A DNA stretch of 64,000 nucleotides from Bifidobacterium olomucense (GCF_012932375.1 NZ_JAAIIG010000007.1:1-64000); one strand, 5' to 3'. Positions 17,654 to 27,020 are shown, counted from the first letter of the stretch. Made by a program: numbers and translations. The notes: generated by a model not told the origin, from the letters alone.

Positions 17654-18751
17654 TCATCTGTTTTCCGGTGCCGGCAACAACACTTCAACGCTGATGTTGC
17701 GTTCCCTCAGATACGCGATCGCCGCATCGATCTGGTCGCTCGCACCATCGAATATGACGACAAGGCCACCGATCGGCGCGTTCGCCACCACATCGATGTC
17801 TCCGAAGACAATGTTGACCCGGACGCCGAATCGTGTGGAGATATCGGAGACCAGCGCATCGGACACTTCCTTGGACACGTATTTCATGCGAATGAGCCGT
17901 TGCCCCGGCTTCGGCTCCACCAGCGGAGAATGCGCTTCGATCAATCGACGTACCTTGCCGAGATTGGAAGTCGTGTCCACGAAGGATTTGGTCAGTTCGG
18001 CCTGTGGGTTGGCAAACAGGTCAAACACATCGCCATGCTCCACGATGGTGCCGTGGTCGATGACCGCGACCCTATTGCAGACCTCACGAATCACCGACAT
18101 CTCATGGGTGATGATGATGATCGTCAGACCGAACTTATCCCGCAGCCGACGCAGCAAAGCCAGGATGGCACGGGTGGTGTTCGGGTCCAATGCGCTGGTG
18201 GCTTCGTCGCTGAGCAGAATATCGGGATTGTTGGCAAGCGCTCGGGCGATGGCCACACGCTGCTTCTGACCACCGGACAGCTCGCCCGGATAACTGTCCA
18301 CGCGATCTTCCAGATCGACCAAAGACAGCAGCTCGCGAACGCGTTCGCTGCGTGCGTTTTTATCCAGGCCTGAATCCAGCAGCGGCAATTCCACATTGGC
18401 GCCCACCGTTTTGGATTCGATCAGGTTGAACGACTGAAAGATCATGCCGATCTTGCGTCGCAGCCCACGCAGCTGCTCACCGGTCAGATCCTTCACCTCA
18501 CGCCCGTTGACGGTCAGGCTTCCGCCGTCGTAACGCTCCAGGCCGTTGATGCACCGGACCAACGTGCTCTTACCGGCACCGGACAGACCGATGATGCCGT
18601 AGATATCGCCCTTGCTAATGGACAGATCGACGTCATGCAACGCGGTTTTCTCACCCTGCTTGGTCCGATACGTCTTACTCAGCTTTTCGATGCGTACGAA
18701 GGGCTCAGAGGTTGCGCCTTGCGACGTATTCTCTTGGATGGTCTCACTCAT
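17654..18751 (-). CDS. Amino-acid ABC transporter ATP-binding protein with C-terminal NIL domain (MetN-like)
   Basis: This ATPase energises amino-acid uptake (365 aa). The Walker A motif is IGLSGAGKSTLVRC, the signature is LSGGQKQRVAIARAL and Walker B is ILLSDEATSALD. The last ~75 residues, from about GQRLIRMKYV to EVLLPAP, form a NIL domain, which in MetN binds methionine and inhibits transport when the cell is replete. Unusually, the co-encoded permease belongs to the polar amino-acid (HisM/YecS) family rather than to MetI. AGGAG precedes the ATG at 18751. It is the last gene of the operon that begins with the binding protein at 22882. Confidence 0.9.
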   Translation of the reverse strand: MSETIQENTSQGATSEPFVRIEKLSKTYRTKQGEKTALHDVDLSISKGDIYGIIGLSGAGKSTLVRCINGLERYDGGSLTVNGREVKDLTGEQLRGLRRKIGMIFQSFNLIESKTVGANVELPLLDSGLDKNARSERVRELLSLVDLEDRVDSYPGELSGGQKQRVAIARALANNPDILLSDEATSALDPNTTRAILALLRRLRDKFGLTIIIITHEMSVIREVCNRVAVIDHGTIVEHGDVFDLFANPQAELTKSFVDTTSNLGKVRRLIEAHSPLVEPKPGQRLIRMKYVSKEVSDALVSDISTRFGVRVNIVFGDIDVVANAPIGGLVVIFDGASDQIDAAIAYLRERNISVEVLLPAPENR

Positions 18752-18830
18752 GATGTGCTCCTGACGATTACGGATGGGGATATGACCGGCGGGGTGTGAC
18801 GCGATACGAGTTCTCCGATTACTGTACGGC

Positions 18831-19937
18831 TTACTGTGCGTCGGCAGCGACGACGGACCTACCGATACGATCCGCCTCGCGTAGAGCGAGTTCATAACCG
18901 GCTACGGTAAGCTGCCGGTACGGGCCGCTGTATCCGGGAATGCCCTCGACAACATACGTCGCCAACGCATGAATCTGTTCGTCCCGTTTGATGCCGGTCT
19001 GCGCCAAGGTGACCGGCAGTCCGATGCGGTGAATGCGCTGCAGGTACTGCGTCAGCGTTGCCTCATCGGCACCCTGCTGAGCCAGCTGAACAGCCACGCC
19101 GAAAGACACCAGTTCACCATGCAAAGGACGTATAGCCGTGGGAACCCACGTCCATGAATTGTAGAAGGCATGCGCCAGCTCCAACCGCGGCACGGCCTTG
19201 CGAGGCGCATGCGGGCGGAATCCCACCGGCAAGCCGGCAAGCAGCATAATGGAATCCACCGCATCCGACTTGAGCTCAGAGACAATATCATGCGGTGCCG
19301 TAGGATCATAGCGGTCCAGGAACTCGTGCTCCAAGGTGTCCCGAGTCAGGGACCCGATCCGGGTGCGCAGACGGTACAGCAGATCGATGGTGGAATCGTC
19401 CTCGGCATGGCACTCTTCGTACCATTTCGCCAAGGCGTCCCCCACTCCGGAGAACAAGTATCGTTCAGGCGCGGCAAGTATTACCGACTTGTCAACCAGC
19501 ACCAGTTCCGGCACGCCGTCGATCCATTCATGACGGTCCACCTTGTGATCCTCGGTATACAGCAGGTACACACTGGTCCAGGCCGCGCAAGTGGCGGCGA
19601 TGGTGGGAACAGTGACCAGACGTGCGCCCGTGCGACGCGACACCGCCTTCGCCAAATCCATGACCTTGCCACCACCCAAGGCGATAACCAGATCGCGGCC
19701 GGCTGCCACAGCGGCAAAGGCATCCGCTCTGCTCACTGTAGGCTCGCCCTCCAGATAATGCACGACATAGTCGATACCTTGTCCGTCCAAGGCCTTCGAC
19801 AACGCCTGACCGGCTGCGGCAAACGCGCGCCGGCCAGCAACCACGAAGGCGCTACGGCCCAGCTTGGACAGCAGCGGACCGGCGTCTTCAATCGACACGC
19901 TGTTCTCATAAGCGTGAGGCATACGAATATCACTCAT
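18831..19937 (-). CDS. Iron-type alcohol dehydrogenase, glycerol dehydrogenase / HcxA (YbdH) subgroup
   Basis: This is a 368-aa NAD(P)-dependent dehydrogenase with a metal-binding C-terminal half. Visible landmarks are the nucleotide loop ALGGGKVMDLAKAVS near residue 97, TVPTIAATCAAWTSV near residue 125, and metal ligands in FSGVGDALAKWYE and RPLHGELVSFG. E. coli YbdH (HcxA), in the same subgroup, reduces 2-oxo acids rather than oxidising glycerol. It lies between permease and ATPase genes of an amino-acid transporter, so a keto-/hydroxy-acid role linked to amino acids is plausible. Glycerol dehydrogenase activity cannot be excluded. Confidence 0.8.
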   Translation of the reverse strand: MSDIRMPHAYENSVSIEDAGPLLSKLGRSAFVVAGRRAFAAAGQALSKALDGQGIDYVVHYLEGEPTVSRADAFAAVAAGRDLVIALGGGKVMDLAKAVSRRTGARLVTVPTIAATCAAWTSVYLLYTEDHKVDRHEWIDGVPELVLVDKSVILAAPERYLFSGVGDALAKWYEECHAEDDSTIDLLYRLRTRIGSLTRDTLEHEFLDRYDPTAPHDIVSELKSDAVDSIMLLAGLPVGFRPHAPRKAVPRLELAHAFYNSWTWVPTAIRPLHGELVSFGVAVQLAQQGADEATLTQYLQRIHRIGLPVTLAQTGIKRDEQIHALATYVVEGIPGYSGPYRQLTVAGYELALREADRIGRSVVAADAQ

Positions 19938-19974
19938 AACGATGCATCCCCATCCCTATTGATTATTGTCTATC

Positions 19975-20694
19975 TCACTCAGCGGCTTCGCGACGATACC
20001 GGTTGAGCCAACGTTCCACAGCATTGATCACCCACGACAGCAGCGTGCAGGACACCCAGTAGATGACAGCCAGAGCGATGTACACCTCGAAATACCGATA
20101 TCCCTGAGAGCCGATGATCTTGCCCTGAGCCATGATATCCATCACCGACACAGTGAATGCCAGCGAGGTGTTCTTCAGCAATTTGAGCAGACTGTTGCCG
20201 AGATTCGGGATTGCGATACGCAACGCATCCGGCAGAATCACACGTCTCATGACCTGCCATTCGGTCAGACCGAAGGAGCGGGCCGCCTCCACAGGGCCGG
20301 GATCCACCGATTCGATGGCGCCTCGAATGGTCTCACGCTGGTAGGCGCCCTCATTGAGACTGTACGCAATCAGCACGCTGAGCAGGGCGGGGATGCCCTG
20401 TACCGAGAAATCAGTTCCGAAATTGGCGTTCCACAGACGGATGCCGATGGGGATGCCGAAATAGATAAGATAAAGCTGCACCAGCAACGGTGTTCCACGG
20501 ATGAAGGACACATACAGGTCACCCAGTTGGACCAGCACCGGTATGCGAGTCAGCTTGATCAACGCGCAGACGAAGCCCAGCAGCACGCCTCCCACGAATG
20601 CCACCACCACGATAAGCACGGTAATCGGGAAATACGGCATAACCTTGGGAAATACTCCAAGGAAGAAGTTGAAATCGAAAATGGTTGTACTCAT
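19975..20694 (-). CDS. Polar amino-acid ABC transporter permease (HisM/YecS family)
   Basis: This 239-aa membrane subunit has five or so hydrophobic spans, starting with FPITVLIVVVAFVGGVLLG. It carries the PAAT signature YVSFIRGTPLLVQLYLIYFG and the EAA loop PVEAARSFGLTEWQVMRRVILP. Only one permease gene is in the operon, so the membrane part is probably a homodimer. AGGAG precedes the ATG. The 102-bp gap upstream contains a short tandem repeat (GTTTCGGCTCA twice, about 20736-20765). Confidence 0.92.
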   Translation of the reverse strand: MSTTIFDFNFFLGVFPKVMPYFPITVLIVVVAFVGGVLLGFVCALIKLTRIPVLVQLGDLYVSFIRGTPLLVQLYLIYFGIPIGIRLWNANFGTDFSVQGIPALLSVLIAYSLNEGAYQRETIRGAIESVDPGPVEAARSFGLTEWQVMRRVILPDALRIAIPNLGNSLLKLLKNTSLAFTVSVMDIMAQGKIIGSQGYRYFEVYIALAVIYWVSCTLLSWVINAVERWLNRYRREAAE

Positions 20695-20796
20695 GGCAAT
20701 GCTCCTAGCGCGGTGAAATCTGGGATGTCCTACGGGGGTTTCGGCTCATCGAGTTTCGGCTCACCGGGTCTTGCTGCCGCTCGATTGCGTCGAACG

Positions 20797-21909
20797 TTAC
20801 ACCAATGGCGCGAACTGGGCGGTATCGAGTCCGAGTCGCCTCATAATCTCATGGATCTCATCCTCGGTCTGCGGATATAGCGGGATACCATGCGCCGTTC
20901 TCTCTTCGCGGGCTATCGCTTCCTTATCTCCATGGACGTAGACCCGATGCCCCTCGACTGGCGGCAAGGCCCGCACCTCATCGAGGAATTGGCTGAACCG
21001 TTGATAAATGGCTTCGCGATCGCCGAACAGCGCCGGATCCACGGCTATGAAGTTATGGCACAATGCGGTGTTGATATCCGACTCTTTGGACTCATGGGAG
21101 AGATGGCCCTGAGCCAGAATTCCAGTCAGCAACTCGACCACCATCGAAAAACCATAGCCTTTATGTCCGCCGGTGTATTCGCTGACCCCGCCCAAAGGCA
21201 CCAGCGCAAACTCTCCGGTCTTGGCGTCCAGTTTGGGAACGGCCGCTTCAGCATCGGTGACCGTCCGATACTGTCGGTCGACCACCCAAGTGGCCGGCAA
21301 CGGCTCATTACGCTTCGCATACAGTTCCACCTTGCCCTGCGCCACGCAACTGGTGGCCGCATCGAAGAAGAACGGATGCGGTTCGGCCGGCACGGCGAAG
21401 GCAATCGGATTGGTGCCCAGATACTCCTGAGTGGAGAACAGCGGTAGAACTCCAGGCGTGGTATTGGTGCTGGAGATGCCGATGAGACCTTGTTAGGCGG
21501 CGAGCTGAGCATAGTAGCCCGACGCGCCATAATGGTTCGAATTACGCACGACCACAAAACCGATGCCGTGAGCCTGAGCCTTGGCGATGGCAAGTTTCAT
21601 GGCCTTGGCACCGGCCACCTGCCCCATGGAGAAATGCGCGTCAATCGTTGCGGAGAGCGGCGTCTCGTGAACGATTTCGCTGTCCGCATGCACACGCACC
21701 TTGCCTCGCCGAACTTTACGGTCATACATGCTCAATCGCTGCACGCCATGCGATTCGATGCCGTTCACATCGGTGAACACCAACGAATCGGCCACGATCT
21801 CACTGTCGGCGGCACTGAACCCGTAGGCAAGGTAGATGTCCCGAACCGTCTGCCGCACAACGGATACAGCATATCGGTTCCGATTGTCATGCGTTGCATG
21901 CACTGTCAT
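20797..21909 (-). pseudogene. Ldh2-family (malate/L-lactate/HcxB-type) dehydrogenase, interrupted by an in-frame TAA
   Basis: The two open segments, 21909-21496 and 21492-20797, are in the same frame and read continuously through a TAA codon at 21493-21495. The junction reads SGYYAQLAA-stop-QGLIGISSTNT, exactly as in intact Ldh2 proteins apart from the stop. Conserved features remain: NSNHYGASGYYA with the catalytic His, LGTNPIAFAVPA and GYGFSMVVELLTG. The full product would be about 370 aa. A point mutation from a sense codon such as CAA, AAA or GAA is the simplest cause. E. coli YbiC (HcxB) of this family reduces 2-oxo acids. The start at 21909 has GGAG 6 bases upstream. Confidence 0.88.
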
Positions 21910-21934
21910 TTCACGCTCCATAATTGACGACGAA

Positions 21935-21959
21935 CAGGCGCCTCATTGCAAGGCGCCTG
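21935..21959 (-). repeat. Intercistronic hairpin after the binding-protein gene
   Basis: CAGGCGCCT (21935-21943) and AGGCGCCTG (21951-21959) form a stable 9-bp stem with a 7-nt loop, followed by only scattered T residues on the minus strand. Its place after the first operon gene suggests partial termination or protection of the binding-protein mRNA. Confidence 0.6.
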
Positions 21960-22012
21960 CCGAACTCATACCGAACTGTTCGGCCTAATACCGCAATGGT
22001 CGGTTCCTATGC

Positions 22013-22882
22013 TCAGTTCTTGGTGTAGTCTACGCCGAAATGTTCGATGGAGATCTTCGACAGAGTACCGTCGTCGATGATCTCCTTCAGACCCTTGTCG
22101 AAGGCCTTCTTGGCTTCGGTGCTCTTCTCATCCTTGCCGAACAGGAAGTATGCCTTGTTGCCTTGGCCGCCCTGCTCATCAGCTGGCAGATCCACCACCT
22201 TCAGATCCGTGCCATGCTCCTTGGCATAGACCTGAGCGGTAGGACCGTTCACCACGGTGGCGTCCGCCTGACCGTTTTCCACAGTCAGCAGCAGATCGCC
22301 GGCGCTGTAGTCGCCATGTACCAGGTTGCTGGCCTCGTCAGGATTATCCTTATTGAAAGCCTCCAGCAGGTTCTGCACCGCAGAGCCATCGGAGAACGTG
22401 CTGACGGTCTTGCCGGCAAGATCCTTGAGGCTGCTCACCTTACCGTCGAAACGTTCCGGGTTGTAGGCGATCGCGTAAGTGACGTTGAGATAGCTCTGGT
22501 CGCTGAACTGGTACTTCTGCTCACGTTCGGCGTTCTTGAATACATCGTTGGCCACCACCTGATACTGGCCGGCGTCAACACCCAGGAACAAGGACTGGAA
22601 ATCCGTGGAATTCCAGTGCAGCTTGATTTCCGGCAGCTTCTCATCGATGGCTTTGGCCACATCGATGTCATAGCCTTCGAGCTCACCCTTGTCGTTCTTC
22701 CATGTGTACGGCTTGGAGGCCACACCGGAAGCGATCTCGATGGTGGTGACCTTCGAATTCGAATCGGATTTCGTGGATGACGAAGAAGCCGATGCACCGC
22801 CATCCGTATTCGAGCATCCGGCCAGCAAACCGAGAGAAACCAGTACAGCGAGTCCCGCAGCAGCAATACGACGAGCAGTCAT
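22013..22882 (-). CDS. Amino-acid ABC transporter substrate-binding lipoprotein
   Basis: This 289-aa protein has the lipoprotein signal TARRIAAAGLAVLVSLGL with the lipobox LLAGC, then a Ser/Asn-rich linker and a family-3 binding domain (YTWKNDKGELEGYDIDVAKA, the conserved N-terminal lobe motif). It is the first gene of the operon with the Ldh2-like pseudogene, permease, HcxA-like dehydrogenase and NIL-domain ATPase. A close paralogue lies at 26163. The ligand is not determined; methionine, a cysteine derivative or another sulfur amino acid would fit the ATPase and neighbours. The ATG at 22882 was chosen because it begins the signal peptide. Confidence 0.92.
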   Translation of the reverse strand: MTARRIAAAGLAVLVSLGLLAGCSNTDGGASASSSSTKSDSNSKVTTIEIASGVASKPYTWKNDKGELEGYDIDVAKAIDEKLPEIKLHWNSTDFQSLFLGVDAGQYQVVANDVFKNAEREQKYQFSDQSYLNVTYAIAYNPERFDGKVSSLKDLAGKTVSTFSDGSAVQNLLEAFNKDNPDEASNLVHGDYSAGDLLLTVENGQADATVVNGPTAQVYAKEHGTDLKVVDLPADEQGGQGNKAYFLFGKDEKSTEAKKAFDKGLKEIIDDGTLSKISIEHFGVDYTKN

Positions 22883-23230
22883 GAAGTTCCCTTTCCTTCC
22901 CGTATATGACGAGCGCAAGCCTTCCATTCGCGTTACCAGAACATCGGTTCCCTGACGCCGCGTACGGCATGACCGACCAACCTGCTTGCGCAATGACATC
23001 TAACCTAACATCACGACACAGGTCAAACGCGCTGTCGCTTATACGCTTTGCTTATACGCCGCTCAATCCCGGCCTGAATCCTATGTGCGATGAATCGTTC
23101 AAACAAACATTTATAGATGTTCCAGCGTGGCCCGATCACACTCTTTTTACACTGGAAGTCGCTTTACGATCGTCACCGCGGCATGCGGGACGCCTTCACA
23201 TCATGCATCATTCACAGAGGGGAACAATCC
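22883..23230. promoter_or_regulatory. Divergent control region between the binding-protein operon and the dipeptidase gene
   Basis: No gene is seen in these 348 bases. They hold a direct repeat GCTTATACGC (23037-23046 and 23050-23059) and an AACAT-N6-ATGTT inverted repeat (23106-23121), either of which could be a regulator site. No confident promoter could be picked. Confidence 0.3.
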
Positions 23231-24370
23231 ATGACTCAATTAGAGCGCATCGTCATCGATGGCCATACCGATCTGGCCCAACACGACGGCAATATCACAT
23301 TTGATCTGAGCAAAGCCGCCAAGGGCGGTCTGAACGCCGCCGTCGTTCCCGCGCACGCCGGGCTCATTCCCAACACCGCCGCTGCCGGCACCGGCTCCGA
23401 TGAGCTGGAGGCAACCTATCAGGCCATCGTCCGCACGGTTGCCGATTCAAACGGCAAGGCCGCCTTGGCTCGTTCGGCGGATGAGGTACGCAGCAACGCC
23501 GCCAATGGCGTGTTCTCCTTCATTCTCGGCTTCCAGAACGCACGTCCGCTCACCACGCTGGAAGATGTACGCCGTTGGATCGATCGTGGCGTAAGCGTGT
23601 TCGACTTCGGTTTCATCGGCAGCAACCAATGGGCTCAATCAGCACGTCCCTATCCATATGCCAGCGTGCCTGGGGCTGAACAGGGCTTGAGCGAGCTGGC
23701 GCTCGAAGCCATCGCATTGCTCAATGAGCATGGTGTAATCGTGGATACCGCGCAGCTCTCTCCCGCTGCGCGCAAGCTGGCGCTTGAGCATTCGCAAGCT
23801 CCGATTATCGCCTCGCACAACGGACTCAAATCCATAGTGGGTCCAGTGGACCGTGCACTGTCCGACGACGAGATCCGTCAGATCGCCGACCAGGATGGAC
23901 TGGTGCAAGTGGTGGCCTTTGACGGATACCTCACGTTCCGCGGATCCGATCCGGATATCGCCAAGGCAATCGGAGATCTGCGCGAACGGTTCGGCCTGCC
24001 GCGCTACGCCGGCCCTGCAGACTATTACGAGACGCTCGACAAGGAGACGGCCGATTGGGATGCGCAGAAGTTCGGCGACTATCTGAAGGAATATCATACG
24101 GCTGTTCGCCATGGCTGGCCGCATAGCACAGTATCGACTTTGGCCGATGCCATCGATCATGTCATCGATGTCGCCGGCGCCGATCACGTGGGCTTCGCCT
24201 CGGACTTCAATCACGGCGGCGGCATTGCCGGCTGGCTCAATCACGCCGATACGGCGAATGTGGTGAATGAGATCGCACGCCGTCACGACGAGCAGACCAC
24301 AGCGAAGATCGTCGGCGGCAACCTTCTTGCCGTCTGGCAGCATGTGCAGGAACTGGCCACGGCACGCTGA
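23231..24370 (+). CDS. Membrane-dipeptidase family (M19) peptidase
   Basis: This is a predicted zinc dipeptidase (379 aa). The first metal motif is IVIDGHTDLAQ at the N-terminus, followed by the family stretch LNEHGVIVDTAQLSP, IIASHNGLKSIVGPVDR (catalytic/metal His) and the terminal HVGFASDFNHGGG. AGGGGAA precedes the ATG at 23231; the frame is open upstream but unlike the family there. M19 enzymes hydrolyse dipeptides, including Cys-Gly and D-amino-acid dipeptides, which fits the amino-acid-uptake surroundings. It has no signal peptide and is probably cytoplasmic. Confidence 0.88.
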   Translation: MTQLERIVIDGHTDLAQHDGNITFDLSKAAKGGLNAAVVPAHAGLIPNTAAAGTGSDELEATYQAIVRTVADSNGKAALARSADEVRSNAANGVFSFILGFQNARPLTTLEDVRRWIDRGVSVFDFGFIGSNQWAQSARPYPYASVPGAEQGLSELALEAIALLNEHGVIVDTAQLSPAARKLALEHSQAPIIASHNGLKSIVGPVDRALSDDEIRQIADQDGLVQVVAFDGYLTFRGSDPDIAKAIGDLRERFGLPRYAGPADYYETLDKETADWDAQKFGDYLKEYHTAVRHGWPHSTVSTLADAIDHVIDVAGADHVGFASDFNHGGGIAGWLNHADTANVVNEIARRHDEQTTAKIVGGNLLAVWQHVQELATAR

Positions 24371-24399
24371 TTCCTTGCGCATCCGTTGACTCGGTGAAT

Positions 24400-24468
24400 G
24401 GGCCGGTGATATGGTTCGGTCTCCTCGGGATTGATGTTTCCGAGGAGACCGAACCATATCACCGGCCC
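24400..24468. terminator. 29-bp perfect hairpin between convergent genes
   Basis: Positions 24400-24428 are the exact reverse complement of 24440-24468, with an 11-nt loop. No T run follows on either strand, but the position between the dipeptidase and amidohydrolase genes suggests a bidirectional transcription barrier. A second inverted repeat GGTCCCGTG/CACGGGACC lies at 24489-24526. Confidence 0.7.
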
Positions 24469-24549
24469 AAGTTCGATCCTATGCCGCAGGTCCCGTGTCA
24501 GGAGGGACGACATAGACCACGGGACCGATGCATCACCACTACAGATGCA

Positions 24550-25893
24550 TCACCACTGCTGCATCTGTTGCCTTTGCAGGTAGGCGAACCGTGTTTCAAG
24601 CGCATGCTGCACGCCCGTATTGTTCCGCAGATAATCGAAGTCGTCCGTCCAATCGCAGAAATCATGAGATGATTGCGGCAGGAACCTGTCTCCCCGCAAA
24701 ATCACCTGCTGCAGTTTTTCCAATGAAACCAAATCCTGCAACGGATTGCCCTCCACTACGATGATGTCAGCCTCGTATCCAGACTGAAGGACCCCGGTAA
24801 TACCGGCCAATCCGATCGCCGCAGCCGCTCTGGAGGTCGCGGAAATGAGAATCTCCTCTGTCGGTATGCCTTGTTTTGCGAGTTGTCGAAGTCCATACAC
24901 GTAGTAGGAAGGTGTCACGCCATAAATGCCGACATCATGGCCGGCGACAATCTTTACGCCATGCCGGTAGAGTTCGTAGGCGCGAGGAGATCGAGGCTCG
25001 TCAGCTACCGGAGGATAGGTTCTGGCCGAAGCCACGTCAACATAGATGCCGGCTTGAGCTATACGATCGGCGAGTTCAGGAACGAAGCAGGTCACGCCAT
25101 CGTCGGAGACGAACGAAGCGTGCGCGATGAAATCCACTCCCGCTTCGACGGCATACTCGATTCCCAACGTGCCGTGCGCATGCACGGCAACGCGTTTGCC
25201 GAGGCGATGAGCCTCCCGAGTGGCGATTTTCAGCTCTTCAATGCTGAATTGAGGCTTCCATTGGGCTGATCCCTTGCTCAAAAAGCCACCGGTTCCCGCG
25301 ATCTTGATCACATTCACCCCGGCTTTGTGGTGTTCCCTGATGGCGCGGAGGATCTCCGATTCCGAATCGACTTCTGAACCGTTCTTCCAACCATGCCCGG
25401 CAGTCGGTGTCAGTATCGCGCCGGCGGCAACGATGCGAGGTCCAGCTACGAGCCCCTGTTCGATCGCCTCTCGAACCACCACATCCGCATAGTATCTGGA
25501 GCCCAACGATTGAACAGCCGTCACGCCGACAAGAGCCAATTGCTGTGCTTCATGCAACGATTGGAGGACATTCCATCCCTGCTCCAAAGGCAACGGATCG
25601 ATGACATCCGGTTCGCTCTGTTCCCGCCATTCGGTACCGAGATGCGCATGCGCTTCAACAAGACCGGGAAGAACCGTCGAATCCGGATACTGCTCATATG
25701 GCCAGCTTCTGTACTGAGCGGGCAGATCGGCATCCGACCCCACCCATTCAATGCGCTTACCGGCAATGGCCACAGCACCATTGCGAATCACCTGTCCAGG
25801 CACGCCTGTGAACACAATGCCTGCAGCGATAACGCGGTTATTCTTCGACAACGTCTCGCGAATACTGTGTTTTTCAGCAACAGAATACGCCAT
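24550..25893 (-). CDS. Amidohydrolase (imidazolonepropionase/prolidase-like, COG1228)
   Basis: This 447-aa metal-dependent hydrolase has the composite beta-sandwich plus TIM-barrel layout. The first metal motif is LPGLVEAHAHLG near residue 80, the bridging lysine region NVIKIAGTGGF near residue 195, and the His ligands in AVHAHGTLGIEYAVE and FIAHASF. The last motif is IVAGHDVGIYG, where relatives usually have GTD. Homologues cleave Xaa-Pro or other N-acyl amino acids. AGGTGGGGGA precedes the ATG. It converges on the dipeptidase, and both may act on imported peptides. The true substrate is unknown. Confidence 0.85.
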   Translation of the reverse strand: MAYSVAEKHSIRETLSKNNRVIAAGIVFTGVPGQVIRNGAVAIAGKRIEWVGSDADLPAQYRSWPYEQYPDSTVLPGLVEAHAHLGTEWREQSEPDVIDPLPLEQGWNVLQSLHEAQQLALVGVTAVQSLGSRYYADVVVREAIEQGLVAGPRIVAAGAILTPTAGHGWKNGSEVDSESEILRAIREHHKAGVNVIKIAGTGGFLSKGSAQWKPQFSIEELKIATREAHRLGKRVAVHAHGTLGIEYAVEAGVDFIAHASFVSDDGVTCFVPELADRIAQAGIYVDVASARTYPPVADEPRSPRAYELYRHGVKIVAGHDVGIYGVTPSYYVYGLRQLAKQGIPTEEILISATSRAAAAIGLAGITGVLQSGYEADIIVVEGNPLQDLVSLEKLQQVILRGDRFLPQSSHDFCDWTDDFDYLRNNTGVQHALETRFAYLQRQQMQQW

Positions 25894-26162
25894 TCCCCCA
25901 CCTTTATTGCAGTTTTATTGTTTACGTATCAATGCCCAACATTTTCAGTGTAAGACCGCATTACAGCGGCAGATTAAAAACAGTAATAACTATTTTTTTG
26001 AATGTGATATCGCAGTCAACAATCAATTGAAAATCAAACGCTATATAAATTATGCATATAGATAATCACCCATTGACCACCTCATCATTTGCTAGCATTT
26101 TTTATATGGCGCACGCATATCATGCGATGATAATTACGCCATGAATAAGAAGGGGCAATATA

Positions 26163-27020
26163 ATGAATTTCCGCAGTGCCGTATCCACCGGCGTCATAAT
26201 CCTTGCAACAGCAACACTACTTACCGGATGCTCAAACACCGATTCGACAGCAAAGACCGCAAACAACACCGACGACAACGGCGTCACCACTATAGAAATT
26301 GCATCCAGCGTAGCGTCTCGTCCATATGTATGGAAAAACGACCAAGGCAAGCTTGAAGGCTACGACTATGACGTAGCCAATGCCATTGACGAGAAGGTAC
26401 CGGAAATAAAGCTGCACTGGAATTCCACTGATTTCCAATCCTTATTCTTAGGACTGGACGCCGGTCAATACCAAGTCGTGGCAAACAATCTCATTAAAAA
26501 TCCCGAGCGCGAAAAGAAATACCAGTTCAGCGACCAAGGCTATCTCAATATCACTTTTGCCATTGCATACAACACCAATAGAATTACCGGGGAAGTAGAT
26601 AGTCTCAAGGATCTGGCAGGCAAGAAAGTAGGTACGTTCTCCAACGGTTCAGCGGTACAAAACCTTGTAGAAGCCTACAATAACGAGCATCCGGATCAGG
26701 CATTAGACCTCGTCCATACCGATGGCAGCGCCTCGGATCTTCTACTCGCCACCGAAAACGGACAGACCGATGCGACTGTGGTCAACGCCACCACTGCCGC
26801 GGACTACGCCAAGGAGCATGGCACGGATCTGAAGGTCGTGGATCTGCCGAAGGATGAGCAGGCGAATCAAGGAAACAAATCCTACTTCGTCTTCGGCAAG
26901 GACGAGAAGAGCACCGAAGCCAAGAAAGCCTTCGACAAAGGGCTGAAGGAGATCATCGAGGACGGTACTCTCTCCAAGATATCGATCAAACACTTCGGCA
27001 AGGATTACAGCAAAGAATAA
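26163..27020 (+). CDS. Amino-acid ABC transporter substrate-binding lipoprotein (paralogue of 22013-22882)
   Basis: This 285-aa lipoprotein has a signal peptide ending in LLTGC and the same family-3 binding domain as the protein encoded at 22013-22882. Long stretches are shared, such as LHWNSTDFQSLFLG and FGKDEKSTEAKKAFDKGLKE. It has no permease or ATPase next to it, so it may deliver substrate to the transporter encoded at 17654-20694. The upstream DNA and the 5' half are clearly more AT-rich than the 3' half, which is nearly identical to the paralogue. AAGGGG precedes the ATG. Confidence 0.92.
   Translation: MNFRSAVSTGVIILATATLLTGCSNTDSTAKTANNTDDNGVTTIEIASSVASRPYVWKNDQGKLEGYDYDVANAIDEKVPEIKLHWNSTDFQSLFLGLDAGQYQVVANNLIKNPEREKKYQFSDQGYLNITFAIAYNTNRITGEVDSLKDLAGKKVGTFSNGSAVQNLVEAYNNEHPDQALDLVHTDGSASDLLLATENGQTDATVVNATTAADYAKEHGTDLKVVDLPKDEQANQGNKSYFVFGKDEKSTEAKKAFDKGLKEIIEDGTLSKISIKHFGKDYSKE

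Noticed and set aside
24527..24557. Tandem GATGCATCACCACT repeat considered as the start of a CRISPR array
   Set aside because: Only two copies with a 3-base gap, partly within the end of the amidohydrolase gene; no spacers and no cas genes.
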